Assembly: GCA_032122625.1 (NCBI GenBank)
Contig: JAQBGG010000008.1
Location: forward strand, 1-64,000
Length of the DNA: 64,000 nt
Direction: 5' to 3'
Source of the DNA: CAXMST01 sp032122625
GTDB taxonomy: Bacteria > Actinomycetota > Thermoleophilia > Solirubrobacterales > 70-9
Notes under the pieces: generated by a model
Databases searched by the model: none
What the model saw: the letters and a program-made list of their open reading frames with translations, nothing else
What the model was told of the DNA's origin: nothing
Shown: positions 8,963 through 17,406 of the stretch, in pieces
Layout of the letters: each line of letters opens with the position of its first letter
Numbering within the stretch: position 1 is the stretch's first letter
Translations under genes and position numbers: made by a program

Positions 8963-9349
8963 CTAATGGGCCGGGTCACTCTCGATCAGTTCGATCCGGT
9001 AGCCGTCGGGATCGCCGACGAAGCAGAGCCGGGAGCCGCCGTCGCTGACGGTGTAGGGCGGCTTCTCGGGCTCGATCCCCAGATCCGCGAGCCCGGCGAG
9101 GGCGCCGTCGAGATCCTCCACCGTGATCGCTATGTGGCCGTAGCCGGTGCCGATCTCGTACGGCTCGGTGACCCCGTGGTTGCAGGTCAGCTCGAGTCGC
9201 GCACCATCCTCGGGCAAGCCCATGAAGCAGTTGATGGCCTCGTCGCGGATCGGCATCCGGCCGATCTCCTCAAAGCCCAGCTTCTCGTAGAAGGAGACGG
9301 AGCGCTCGAGGTCAAGGACCCGGTAACAAGTGTGGATCAGCTCGGCCAC
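8963..9349 (-). CDS. Glyoxalase/bleomycin-resistance (VOC) protein, lactoylglutathione-lyase-like
   Basis: A 128-residue protein with two beta-alpha-beta-beta-beta modules. Candidate metal ligands are in the expected places: His in IHTCYRV, Glu in RLELTCN, His in GYGHIAI and Glu in YRIELIE. The pattern is that of glyoxalase I (GloA), including VLDLERSVSFYEKLGF at the start. In an actinomycete that may lack glutathione, the true thiol substrate could be another adduct, so I do not assign gloA firmly. It lies about 50 bases upstream of the P450 on the same strand and could be co-transcribed. Confidence 0.85.
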   Translation of the reverse strand: MAELIHTCYRVLDLERSVSFYEKLGFEEIGRMPIRDEAINCFMGLPEDGARLELTCNHGVTEPYEIGTGYGHIAITVEDLDGALAGLADLGIEPEKPPYTVSDGGSRLCFVGDPDGYRIELIESDPAH

Positions 9350-9408
9350 CGGGAGATCGTAGCGCCGCCGGGCGCTGATCGCGGCCCCGGACTCAGCGCC
9401 TCGGAGAC

Positions 9409-10629
9409 CTACAGGCCGCTGGGATGGCGGGCGACGAACCCGGCGGAGGAGCGGGCGTCGGCGTGCCAGCGGGGCCCAGCGCCGCCGGAGGTGTCCCAGC
9501 GGAGTCCGGCAATCACGGCGTAGGCGTGGCCCGAGTTGCCGTAGACGGTGATCCAGCGGCCGACGCCGGGCTCGCCCCAGAACGTGAAGCCGGTCGAGTC
9601 GAGTGGGGTCGAGAGCAGACCGGCGCCATGGAGGGCGAAGCTGATCGCGCCCGAGCAGTCATAGCCGGAGGAATCGAAGGAGCCGTGACCGCCGCCCCAG
9701 AGGTAGGGGGTGTCGGAGATCTGGTTCGCTGCCTCGATCGCGGCGACGACCGCGGGCGGGGCGCCTGCCGGTGGGATCGCGTTGCCGCTGGCGTCGAGCT
9801 TTGCGGTCTGCCCGGGGACCGGCGCCGGAGCGGGGTCGGCGGGCGCGACTGGGCCGCTCGTCGCGGGCTCGGCCGGAGCCTCGAGAGCCTTGACCAGGTC
9901 CTCCTCCCGCGAGCTCAGCGAGCTCAGCGCGTCGCGCCGCTGCTTGCGGGCCGCTGCGAGGGCGGCTTCGCGCTGTTCGAGGACGGCCCTCGAGCTCGCG
10001 AGCTCGTCGCGGCGAGCCGCAATCTGATCGCGAGCAGACTCGATCCGGGCGCGGTCGGAGGCGAGCTTTGCGACCAGCGCGACGCTCTCGTCGCGGAGCG
10101 CTCGGGCGCGCTCGATCACCGACGATTGATAGCCCTGGAGGCGGTCGAAGTACTCGGTCTGCACGGCGAAATCCTCGAAGTCCGAGGAGTCGAGCAACAG
10201 GGCGCCAAGATCCGGCGAACCCGACTTATAGAGAGAGACCAGCAGGTCCTCGAGCTCCGCCCCGGCCCGGTCCAACTCCTTGCGGAGCTCGACCAGTCGC
10301 TCCCGGCCGGCCTCGAGTTCGGCGGTCGTCCGGTCCAGCTCAGCCTGGCGCTCGGCGAGCGCAGCACCGACCGCGTCCTCTTTCGCGCGCAACTCGGAAA
10401 CCTCGCCGATCAGAGCGTTGACCTCGCCGTTGTGGGCCTGAAGCCGGTCAGCGAGCTGCGCCTGGCGATCCCGCACCTGGGCGAGCTTCTGCGCGGTGCC
10501 CTGGGCGTGGGTGGGCGCCGGTGCTTGGAGGGTCAGCAGCGTGGCAAGCAGAACTCCCGCTGTCAGCATGGCGGCGACGGCGCCGGGACGGCGAAGGTCG
10601 CGCTGAGGAGTGTGGAGGGGGCCCGGCAT
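9409..10629 (-). CDS. Secreted coiled-coil cell-wall hydrolase, RipA/CwlO-like (NlpC/P60-type domain)
   Basis: A 406-residue protein with an N-terminal signal or anchor (hydrophobic about 18-40, possible cleavage after THAQ). Then comes a long coiled coil (about 45-245, PcsB/CwlO-like, with YKSGSPDLGALLLDSSDFEDF), a Pro/Ala linker, and a C-terminal NlpC/P60-type peptidase domain with catalytic Cys in YDCSGAISF and His in NSGHAYAVI. Proteins of this build cut peptidoglycan stem peptides (DL-endopeptidases) during division or growth and are often activated by FtsEX through the coiled coil; FtsE and FtsX are encoded elsewhere in this window. A partner relation is inference. Confidence 0.85.
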   Translation of the reverse strand: MPGPLHTPQRDLRRPGAVAAMLTAGVLLATLLTLQAPAPTHAQGTAQKLAQVRDRQAQLADRLQAHNGEVNALIGEVSELRAKEDAVGAALAERQAELDRTTAELEAGRERLVELRKELDRAGAELEDLLVSLYKSGSPDLGALLLDSSDFEDFAVQTEYFDRLQGYQSSVIERARALRDESVALVAKLASDRARIESARDQIAARRDELASSRAVLEQREAALAAARKQRRDALSSLSSREEDLVKALEAPAEPATSGPVAPADPAPAPVPGQTAKLDASGNAIPPAGAPPAVVAAIEAANQISDTPYLWGGGHGSFDSSGYDCSGAISFALHGAGLLSTPLDSTGFTFWGEPGVGRWITVYGNSGHAYAVIAGLRWDTSGGAGPRWHADARSSAGFVARHPSGL

Positions 10630-10705
10630 GCGAACGGCCCGCCGATTGGTCGACGGACCGGACGGATGACATTAGCGGCGCACGGCCAGTTTGCAAGGAC
10701 CTACT

Positions 10706-10726
10706 AACAATCGTGCACGATCTGTT
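10706..10726. promoter_or_regulatory. Palindrome around ATCGTGCACGAT upstream of the cell-wall hydrolase gene
   Basis: A perfect 12-bp palindrome at 10710-10721 is extended by AACA on one side and TGTT on the other, offset by a single base, giving near-dyad arms of about 10. It lies about 80 bases before the hydrolase start, in the 186-base gap before the fatty-acyl operon end. It looks like an operator for a dimeric repressor or activator. The cognate factor is unknown. Nothing else is clear in this gap. Confidence 0.4.
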
Positions 10727-10815
10727 GCATTTGCAGGAGGTTTCGGCCCCGCGTCGTGTGCGACCGCCGCGACCTCGCGCGAGTCGGGCCCTGGCTCCTC
10801 CGCCTCCCCCTACAA

Positions 10816-11715
10816 CTAGGCGGGGCGCAGAAAGCCCTCCAGGTGCGGAGTGCCCCTGCGGGCGTCGCGGACCGCGAAGACGGTGCCATCGTCGCCCCGT
10901 GCCGAGGATGCGAACGAGACCCGACCCGGCAGCAGGATCGGGCGCTTGAAGCGAACCTCGACGACAAGCGGGTCGGGCAGACGGCCCTCGAGCGCAGCCA
11001 GGCAGCGGGCCTTGGTCCACATCCCGTGCGCGATCGCCTTCGGGAAGCCGAGCGGCTTCGCGGTCCATTCCGAGATGTGAATCGGGTTGCGATCGCCGGA
11101 GACCGCGCCGTAACGGCGGCCGAGACCCGGGTCGAGCCTCCACTCCGCCGCGGCCGGGAGCGCGCTGAAATCGGTGGCGTCGAAAGCCTCGCCCCGGTCG
11201 TCGGCGGACTGGGAACCCGCGGAGCCGCGGCGCAGCGTCGTGCTGACCGACCCCCAGACCAGATCCCCCCCGACCCTGGCTTCGCTGATGAAGTCGAACT
11301 GTTGGCCCTTGGGATGCGGTCTCAGCGGCGTCGCGTTGACGCGGATCTCGAGCGCCTCACCGATCCTGATCGGCCGATGCTGAGTGATGCTGTTGGCGAT
11401 GTGGACCAGGCCGATCCCGCCGAAGGGAAAGTCCTCCTCTGTGATCAGCGACATCTGCAGGGGGAAAGCCAGCATGTGCGGATAGGTGACCGGCAGGGTG
11501 TCGCGCAGAGTGAAGCCGCAGACCCGGCAGTAGTCGGCCAGCCGCTCGACCTCGATCGTGGTTTCCGGCACGATCAGGGTGGTCTCGGGGATCTCAGCCG
11601 AGCGCCCGCCGATCCCGAGGAACGGGATCCGGCCGGCGCCCGGGATTCCGCCCAGCACGGCCTTGCCGTAAAGCCCGAGCAGCTTGGGCGGAGCCTGAAG
11701 GATGCGCTCAGACAT
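10816..11715 (-). CDS. MaoC-family (3R)-hydroxyacyl dehydratase/hydratase, HtdX-like
   Basis: A 299-residue double-hotdog protein. The hydratase-2 signature appears as YGAVSGDRNPIH (Asp and His of the active site) in the C-terminal hotdog; the N-terminal hotdog lacks it, as is usual. It is the last gene of a reverse-strand operon and lies 6 bases after the FabG4-like gene. In Mycobacterium tuberculosis the same order htdX-fabG4-fadA2 is known, so a role in reversible fatty-acyl chain modification or beta-oxidation with those partners is likely. Confidence 0.85.
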   Translation of the reverse strand: MSERILQAPPKLLGLYGKAVLGGIPGAGRIPFLGIGGRSAEIPETTLIVPETTIEVERLADYCRVCGFTLRDTLPVTYPHMLAFPLQMSLITEEDFPFGGIGLVHIANSITQHRPIRIGEALEIRVNATPLRPHPKGQQFDFISEARVGGDLVWGSVSTTLRRGSAGSQSADDRGEAFDATDFSALPAAAEWRLDPGLGRRYGAVSGDRNPIHISEWTAKPLGFPKAIAHGMWTKARCLAALEGRLPDPLVVEVRFKRPILLPGRVSFASSARGDDGTVFAVRDARRGTPHLEGFLRPA

Positions 11716-11721
11716 GATCGT

Positions 11722-13125
11722 TCAGGCTCCGAGGAGGCCCTGGCCACACACCCGGACGAGGTTGCCGTTGAGGCCGGTCGAGGCGGGACTGGCGTACCAG
11801 GCGATCGTCTCGGCGACGTCGATCGGCAGCCCGCCCTGACTCAGGGAGTTGAGTCGACGGCCCGCCTCGCGGGTAGCGATCGGCATCGCGGCTGTCATCT
11901 GCGACTCGATGAAGCCAGGAGCGACGGCGTTGATCGTCGCGCCCATCCCGGCGAGGACCGGAGCCATCGACTCGACCATGCCGATCACGCCCGCCTTCGA
12001 GGTACCGTAGTTGGTCTGGCCGGCGTTGCCGGCGATGCCGCTGATCGAGGAGACGCAGATGATCCGGGACCCCTCGTTGAGCACCTTGCCCTCGAGCAGC
12101 GCGTCGTTGATCCGCTCCTCACTGGAGAGGTTGATGTCGACGAGCACGCTCCAGCGATCTTCATCCATGCCGACGATCGTCTTGTCCTTGGTGACGCCGG
12201 CGTTGTGGACGACGATGTCGACGCCTCCGTGCTCGGACTGCAGGCGCTCGCAGATCGCCGCCGGGGCATCTGGGTCGGTGATGTCGACGGTGATAGTCGA
12301 GCCGCCGATCTCGGCGCAGACGCGGGAGAGGTCATCGGCCTGTGGCGGGATGTCGAGCCCGACGACGTGGGCGCCGTCCCGCGCCAGCGTGCGGGCGATT
12401 GCCTCGCCGATTCCGCGGGAGGCGCCGGTAACCAACGCCACCGAGTCCGCCAGCGGTTGGTCCCAATCGATCTCCGGCACCTTGCCGCCGTTGCCGATTC
12501 GGGCAACCTGGCCGGACACGTAGGCCGAGCGGGCCGAGAGAAAGAAGCGCAGGGTCGAGGCGAGCCGCCCTTCGGCTCCGGGTGCGACGTAGACGAGTTG
12601 TGCGGTGCCGCCCGCTCGCGCCTCCTTGGCGATCGAGCGCGTGAAGCCCTCGAGCGCGCGCTGCGCGGTCGCCTCGCGGGGGCTCCTGCACTCCTTCGGG
12701 GGCGTGCCGAAGACCAGCACCCGCCCTGACGGCTGCAGGGAGCGGAAGCTCGGATGGAAGAAGGCCCAGAGCTCCCGAAGCTTGGTCGAGTCGTCGATCC
12801 CGGTGGCGTCGAAGACCAGCGCCTTGTAGCGACTGGAGCCGGGTGCGTCCGCGCTCCAGATGCCGGCATCGAGGTCACCGGCGGCGGCGGCGGCGCGCAC
12901 CTCCTCGTCGAGCGGAGTGTCGGTGCTGACCTCGGCGAGCGCGAGCTCACGGGCGAGGGTCTCGGTCAGCCGGCCGCCGGGCGCGGCGCCGAGCAACGCT
13001 CGGCCTGAAGTCAGGGGCTGGCCTGGCTGAAAGCGCTCGAGCTCGGTCGGACGCGGTAGGCCGAGGTTCTTGGCGATGAAGTCGCCAACGGGATTGTTGA
13101 CGATCTGGCTGTAGCGGTCAGACAT
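11722..13125 (-). CDS. fabG4: High-molecular-weight beta-ketoacyl reductase / 3-hydroxyacyl dehydrogenase, FabG4-like
   Basis: At 467 residues it is far longer than ordinary FabG (about 245) and matches HMwFabG (FabG4, about 454). The N-terminal about 200 residues form a degenerate flavodoxin-like Rossmann domain; the C-terminal SDR domain (about 208-467) carries TGASRGIG, HNAGVTKD, catalytic Ser in VSSISG and YGTSK. It reduces 3-ketoacyl-CoA or oxidises the 3-hydroxy form with NAD(H). Neighbours are the MaoC hydratase and thiolase, which supply the adjoining steps. The gene symbol rests on length, two-domain build and synteny. Confidence 0.85.
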   Translation of the reverse strand: MSDRYSQIVNNPVGDFIAKNLGLPRPTELERFQPGQPLTSGRALLGAAPGGRLTETLARELALAEVSTDTPLDEEVRAAAAAGDLDAGIWSADAPGSSRYKALVFDATGIDDSTKLRELWAFFHPSFRSLQPSGRVLVFGTPPKECRSPREATAQRALEGFTRSIAKEARAGGTAQLVYVAPGAEGRLASTLRFFLSARSAYVSGQVARIGNGGKVPEIDWDQPLADSVALVTGASRGIGEAIARTLARDGAHVVGLDIPPQADDLSRVCAEIGGSTITVDITDPDAPAAICERLQSEHGGVDIVVHNAGVTKDKTIVGMDEDRWSVLVDINLSSEERINDALLEGKVLNEGSRIICVSSISGIAGNAGQTNYGTSKAGVIGMVESMAPVLAGMGATINAVAPGFIESQMTAAMPIATREAGRRLNSLSQGGLPIDVAETIAWYASPASTGLNGNLVRVCGQGLLGA

Positions 13126-13146
13126 TCGGTTCTCCTCTTGCTGCCG

Positions 13147-14421
13147 TCAGGCTTCGAGAATCGCGACGACACCCTGGCCGCCGGCGGCGCAGATCGAAAT
13201 CAGGCCCCGTCCGCCACCGTTTTCCTTCAGCTGTTCGGCAAGTCCTCCGACGATGCGGCCGCCGGTGGCCGCGAACGGGTGGCCCGCCGCAAGCGAGCCG
13301 CCGTTGACGTTGAGCTTGGCGCGGTCGATGCCGCCGAGTGGCTTCGGGAGACCAAGCCGCTCCTTGCAGAACACCGGGTCCTCCCAGGCGCGCAGTGTGC
13401 AGAGCACCTGCGCAGCGAAGGCCTCGTGGATCTCGTAGAAGTCGAACTCATCGAGCTCGATGCCGCTGCGGGCGAGCATCCGGGGGACCGCGTAGGCGGG
13501 GGCCATCAACAGCCCCTCCTTCTTACCGACGAAGTCGACCGCAGCCGTCTCAGCGTCGACCAGGTACGCGAGCGGCTCGAGGTCATGCGCCGCGGCCCAC
13601 TGCTCGCTGCCCAACAGCACCGCGGAGGCGCCGTCGGTCAGCGGGGTCGAGTTGCCCGCGGTCATCGTGCCCTCCGGTCCGCCGAACGCGGGCTTCAGCT
13701 TGGCCAGCTTTTCGACCGTCGATCCCGGGCGCATGTTGTCGTCACGCTTGAGCCCGAGATAGGGGCTGACCAGGTCGTCGAAAAAGCCCCGGTCGTAGGC
13801 GGCGGCAAGATTCTGGTTGCTGGCGGCGGCGAGCTCGTCCTGCTCCTCGCGGCTGAGGCCCCACTCGGCGGCCATGATCGCCGTGTGCTCGCCCATTGAG
13901 AGACCGGTCCGGGCCTCGGCGTTTTGCGGAAAGTCGATCGGCATCGAGGGCCGCAACTTGGCCACCGCCTTGAGCCGGTCGACGTTGCCGCGGGCGGCGT
14001 TGATCTCGACCAGCACCCGGCGCAGGTCGTCGCCGATCGCGATTGGGGGGTCAGACGTGGTGTCGGTGCCGCCGGCGATCGCCGAGTCGACCTGCCCGAG
14101 GGTGATCTTGTTGGCGACGAGGATCGCGGCCTCGAGGCCGGTGCCACACGCCTGGCCAACATCGTAGGCGGGGGTCTCGGGAGCGAGCTTGGTGCTGAGC
14201 ACCGATTCACGCGTCAGGTTGATGTCGCGGGCGAGCTTGACGACGGCGCCTCCGGCTACCTCGCCGAGCCGCTCGCCGGCGATGCCGGTTCGTTCGACGA
14301 GCCCGTCGAACGCCGCGGTCAGCATGTCCTGATTGGAGGCCCGCTTGTAGGGCCCGTTCGAGCGGGCGAAAGGGATTCGATTACCGCCGAGGATGGCGAC
14401 CTTGCGCGTCTTGTCGTTCAT
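13147..14421 (-). CDS. fadA2: Acetyl-CoA acyltransferase (thiolase), FadA2-like
   Basis: A 424-residue thiolase. Nucleophile Cys92 lies in GQACGTGLEAA; the C-terminal motifs NVNGGSLAAGHPFAATG (His) and CAAGGQG (second Cys) are present. It catalyses reversible cleavage of 3-ketoacyl-CoA to acetyl-CoA and a shortened acyl-CoA. It sits between FabG4 and the acyl-CoA dehydrogenases on the same strand with a 21-base gap to fabG4, matching the mycobacterial fabG4-fadA2 order. The length fits the FadI/FadA2 branch rather than PhaA. Confidence 0.88.
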   Translation of the reverse strand: MNDKTRKVAILGGNRIPFARSNGPYKRASNQDMLTAAFDGLVERTGIAGERLGEVAGGAVVKLARDINLTRESVLSTKLAPETPAYDVGQACGTGLEAAILVANKITLGQVDSAIAGGTDTTSDPPIAIGDDLRRVLVEINAARGNVDRLKAVAKLRPSMPIDFPQNAEARTGLSMGEHTAIMAAEWGLSREEQDELAAASNQNLAAAYDRGFFDDLVSPYLGLKRDDNMRPGSTVEKLAKLKPAFGGPEGTMTAGNSTPLTDGASAVLLGSEQWAAAHDLEPLAYLVDAETAAVDFVGKKEGLLMAPAYAVPRMLARSGIELDEFDFYEIHEAFAAQVLCTLRAWEDPVFCKERLGLPKPLGGIDRAKLNVNGGSLAAGHPFAATGGRIVGGLAEQLKENGGGRGLISICAAGGQGVVAILEA

Positions 14422-14505
14422 CGTTCCCTCCTTGGGAATGGAACCGAGATGTTTCCGTCCGGTCCCTGACCGGGCCCGCCGGCGAGACGATCCCCGGATC
14501 CGGGC

Positions 14506-15741
14506 CTAGAGCAACTCGGCCGAGGTCTTCTTCAAGAGCTGGCGGGCGATGATCAGGAGCTGGATCTGCTGAGTGCCCTCGAAGATGTCAAGGATCTTCG
14601 CATCCCGCGCCCACTTCTCGAGCAGACTCGTCTCGGAGTAGCCGATCGAGCCGCAGAGGGCTACGCAGCGCAGGGCGACGTCGGTTGCCGTGCGGCCCGC
14701 CTTGGCCTTTGAGTATGAGGCCTGCAGCGAGTTCGGCTTGCGGTTGTCCGCCATCCAGGCCGCCTCCAGCATCAGCAGACGCGCTGCCTCGTAGTCCGCC
14801 TCGAGCTCGATGAACTCGGCGGCGGCGGCAGCTTGCGTGTTGATCGGCCGGTCGTAGTCGATCTCGACTCCGGCCTCGGCCAGGGACCGCTTGGTCTCCT
14901 CGAGGCAGGCCTGCGCCAACCCGACCGCCATCCCGGCGACCAGGGGACGTGTGTTGTCGAAGGTCTGCATCACCCCGCCGAACGACTTCTTCATGTCGAT
15001 CTCCGGGTTGCCGAGCAGGTCCTCCTTCGGCACGCGGCAGTCGGTGAGGATGAAGTTGGCCGTATCAGAGGCCTTGATCCCGAGCTTGTGCTCGAGCCGG
15101 TCGAGCTTCAGGCCCGGGTTGTCGCGGGCAACCACGAACGACTTGATCGCCGCGCGACCAAGCTTCGGGTCGAGCGTCGCCCAGACGACGATCAGGTCGG
15201 CGCGGTCGCCGGCCGTCACATAGATCTTCTCGCCGTTGATCACGTACTCGTCGCCCTCGAGGGTGGCCGTGGCGCGTATCGCGGCGGAGTCGGACCCTGC
15301 CTCCGGCTCGGTGATCGCCATCGCCGCCCACTTGCCGGCGAACCGCTCCTTCTGCTCGTCGGTGGCGACTGCGGAGATCGCCGAGTTGCCGAGACCCTGA
15401 CGGGGCATCGACAGCAACAGGCCGACGTCCCCCCAGCACATGCCGGTGACGCCGAGCACGCTGGCCAGGTTCGCGCCGTTGCGGTTGCCGCCCCCCTCGG
15501 CGGGAGCGCTCCGCTTCTCCTCGTCCTTGTCCTTCGAGGCGCCTGAGGCGCCGGCGCCGCTGCCCGAACCGGAGTCGTTCATGCCGTCGATCAGCGCCGC
15601 GAGCATGTCGAGCTCCTTGGGGTATGCGTGCTCGGCAAGGTCGTACTTGCGCGAGATCGGGCGCAGCACCTCGTTCGCGACCTGCTGCGCCTGCTGCTCC
15701 AAGAGCTGCAGCTTCTTCGGGAGTTCAAGTGAGATAGCCAT
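14506..15741 (-). CDS. Acyl-CoA dehydrogenase 1 (complete catalytic motifs)
   Basis: A 411-residue flavoenzyme. The FAD/substrate loop AITEPEAGSDSAA is intact, as is the catalytic Glu in IFEGTQQIQ near the C-terminus. An odd feature is a Ser/Gly/Ala- then Lys/Glu-rich insert (about residues 55-85) in the N-terminal helical domain, which replaces ordinary helix sequence and should be a flexible loop. It introduces the C2-C3 double bond that the MaoC protein hydrates. It lies 27 bases after the second dehydrogenase gene, in the same operon. Confidence 0.9.
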   Translation of the reverse strand: MAISLELPKKLQLLEQQAQQVANEVLRPISRKYDLAEHAYPKELDMLAALIDGMNDSGSGSGAGASGASKDKDEEKRSAPAEGGGNRNGANLASVLGVTGMCWGDVGLLLSMPRQGLGNSAISAVATDEQKERFAGKWAAMAITEPEAGSDSAAIRATATLEGDEYVINGEKIYVTAGDRADLIVVWATLDPKLGRAAIKSFVVARDNPGLKLDRLEHKLGIKASDTANFILTDCRVPKEDLLGNPEIDMKKSFGGVMQTFDNTRPLVAGMAVGLAQACLEETKRSLAEAGVEIDYDRPINTQAAAAAEFIELEADYEAARLLMLEAAWMADNRKPNSLQASYSKAKAGRTATDVALRCVALCGSIGYSETSLLEKWARDAKILDIFEGTQQIQLLIIARQLLKKTSAELL

Positions 15742-15768
15742 CAGATTTCTCTTCTCCTTACAGCGCCC

Positions 15769-17085
15769 CTAGACGAGGAGCGCGCCTTCCATCAGACCGG
15801 CGGCCCGCAGATCGCGATACCAGCGCTCCTCGGGGTATTCCTTGGTGTAGCCGTGACCGCCGAGCATCTGGACACCGTCGGAGCCGATCTGCATCCCCTT
15901 GCTCGAACAAAGCCGGCGGGCGAGCGCCGTCTCGCGGGCAAAATCCTCGCCGCGGTCGGCGAGCCCAGCCGCTCGCAGGGTCGCCAGGCGCATGCCCTCT
16001 GTCTCGAGCGCGATGTTCGAGATCGTGAAGGCGACGGCCTGACGGTGACTGATCGGCTCGCCGAAGGCGGTCCGCTCATTCACATAGGGGATCAGGTGAT
16101 CGAGGACCGCCTTCGATGTGCCGCAGGCGAGCGCGCACCAACCGAGGCGCCCGAGGCGTACGCAGTCGGCGTAGGAGTCTGGCCTGCCTTCGGCCAGGAG
16201 CGCCGCCCGTGACACCCTCACGGCGTCCAGCTTGAGCTTCGCAGTCGCCGCCGCGCGGATGCCCATCGCAGGTTCCGGCTCGAAGAGGACGCCGTCAGTC
16301 TTTGCCTCGACGATGAACAGCGCCGGGCCGGTTCCCTCGAGCTCGGCCGCAATCACGAAGAGCTCCGCCTCGGCGGCGCGAGGAACCAGTGCCTTGACCC
16401 CGTCGATCACGTAGTCGGAGCCGACCTTGCGAGCCTTCGTCTCGAGCTCGAAGGGGTCGAACAGCGGGCGGGGCTCGAGCAACGCCAGCGCCGCTACGGG
16501 CGGGTTCTGGCCGGTGAAGTCGGGTAGGTAGGTCGACTGTTGATCGGCGTCGCCCCAGAGGCTGATCGCGGTGCTGACGGCGGCGGGCGCCAGGGCGGCC
16601 ACGGCGAGTCCGGGGTCGCCGTGGGCAAGCGTCTCGGTGACGAGGACGGAGGTCACGGCCGAGCGCTCGGCGAAGGCGCCACCGAGCTCCTCGGGCACCC
16701 CGAGCGCTCCGACGCCCAGCTCGTTCGCCTGGGCGAGAATCTCCTCGGGGGCCTTGCAGTCGTTGTCGGCCTCGGTCGCCGCCTTGCGCAACTTGCCGGC
16801 GGCGAAGTCGCCGAATGCCTCGACGATCATCTCCTGCTCGTCACTGGGGGTGAGATCAAAGAGCTCCTGGGGCTTAGGTCGCGCCTGTCGGGCGGGTCCG
16901 GTGAGTCCCTGGGCAGCGGCGAAGGTGCGTCCGGCCGCATTGGCGGCCCTGAAGCCGTTGCGGGTAGCCCGGTAGAGAATCCTCTCGGCCGGGTCGCGGA
17001 GTCCGACCCGGTCGACGACCTCGAGGCCGGCGAACCGGTTGAGAGCACGGAGCCCGGCGCCCATTGCTTGATCAGCGATGCTCAT
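15769..17085 (-). CDS. Acyl-CoA dehydrogenase 2 (degenerate FAD loop)
   Basis: A 438-residue acyl-CoA dehydrogenase homologue and the first gene of the reverse operon. A 70-residue N-terminal extension precedes the usual helical domain. The canonical TEPxAGSD loop reads LLEPRPLFDP, so flavin or substrate contact is altered; a Glu remains in LMEGALLV but the protein ends right there, without the usual last helix. The rest (RTAFGEPISHRQ, MLGGHGYTKEYPEERWYRD) is typical. It may pair with dehydrogenase 1 as a heteromer, as in known two-gene acyl-CoA dehydrogenases of actinobacterial steroid catabolism (inference). Confidence 0.85.
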   Translation of the reverse strand: MSIADQAMGAGLRALNRFAGLEVVDRVGLRDPAERILYRATRNGFRAANAAGRTFAAAQGLTGPARQARPKPQELFDLTPSDEQEMIVEAFGDFAAGKLRKAATEADNDCKAPEEILAQANELGVGALGVPEELGGAFAERSAVTSVLVTETLAHGDPGLAVAALAPAAVSTAISLWGDADQQSTYLPDFTGQNPPVAALALLEPRPLFDPFELETKARKVGSDYVIDGVKALVPRAAEAELFVIAAELEGTGPALFIVEAKTDGVLFEPEPAMGIRAAATAKLKLDAVRVSRAALLAEGRPDSYADCVRLGRLGWCALACGTSKAVLDHLIPYVNERTAFGEPISHRQAVAFTISNIALETEGMRLATLRAAGLADRGEDFARETALARRLCSSKGMQIGSDGVQMLGGHGYTKEYPEERWYRDLRAAGLMEGALLV

Positions 17086-17406
17086 CTGACTACGTCCCTT
17101 GCTCGGTGCGGGTGCGGGTGATAGCCGGCGACGAGATCTGCGGTCGACGGCGGGCAGGTGACTTTAGCACTGTTTGGTGACACATGAGCCTGTGGCAGCG
17201 ACCCGGCCGGACGCCTGACGCCTCGGGGGCGTGCCTCGGTCGCACCCAATAGGCCAGGTCGGCGAGGATCTCCAACGGTCGTGACCGAGGCCGCGAGTTC
17301 GAGCGCTCGCTCGAGCCGAAGCGCTCGGCCCTCTGACGACAGGCGAGCGGCGGGGGGCGTAGGATGCCGCTTCGTCCCGTCCCCCGGTCATGAATGAGGT
17401 TTTCCA
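17086..17406. other. Divergent 321-base intergenic region between the fatty-acyl operon and the amino-acid importer
   Basis: I see no gene here. It must hold promoters for both directions. A GGTGAC direct repeat occurs at 17157-17162 and 17176-17181, and a TAAAGT -10-like hexamer on the minus strand at 17161-17166 overlaps the first copy, so a regulator bound there could control the fatty-acyl operon. No good -35 partner is visible. No known fatty-acid or steroid repressor consensus was recognised. Confidence 0.4.

Noticed and set aside
10630..10815. Cyclic di-AMP (ydaO-type) riboswitch before the wall hydrolase gene
   Set aside because: Such RNAs often precede actinobacterial wall hydrolases, but the conserved ydaO core segments could not be found here.
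10756..12729. A 657-codon forward open frame
   Set aside because: It lies antisense to the MaoC and FabG4-like genes, which have clear family motifs; the forward product is Arg/Asp/Gly-rich with no motif. GC-rich third positions create such long shadows.
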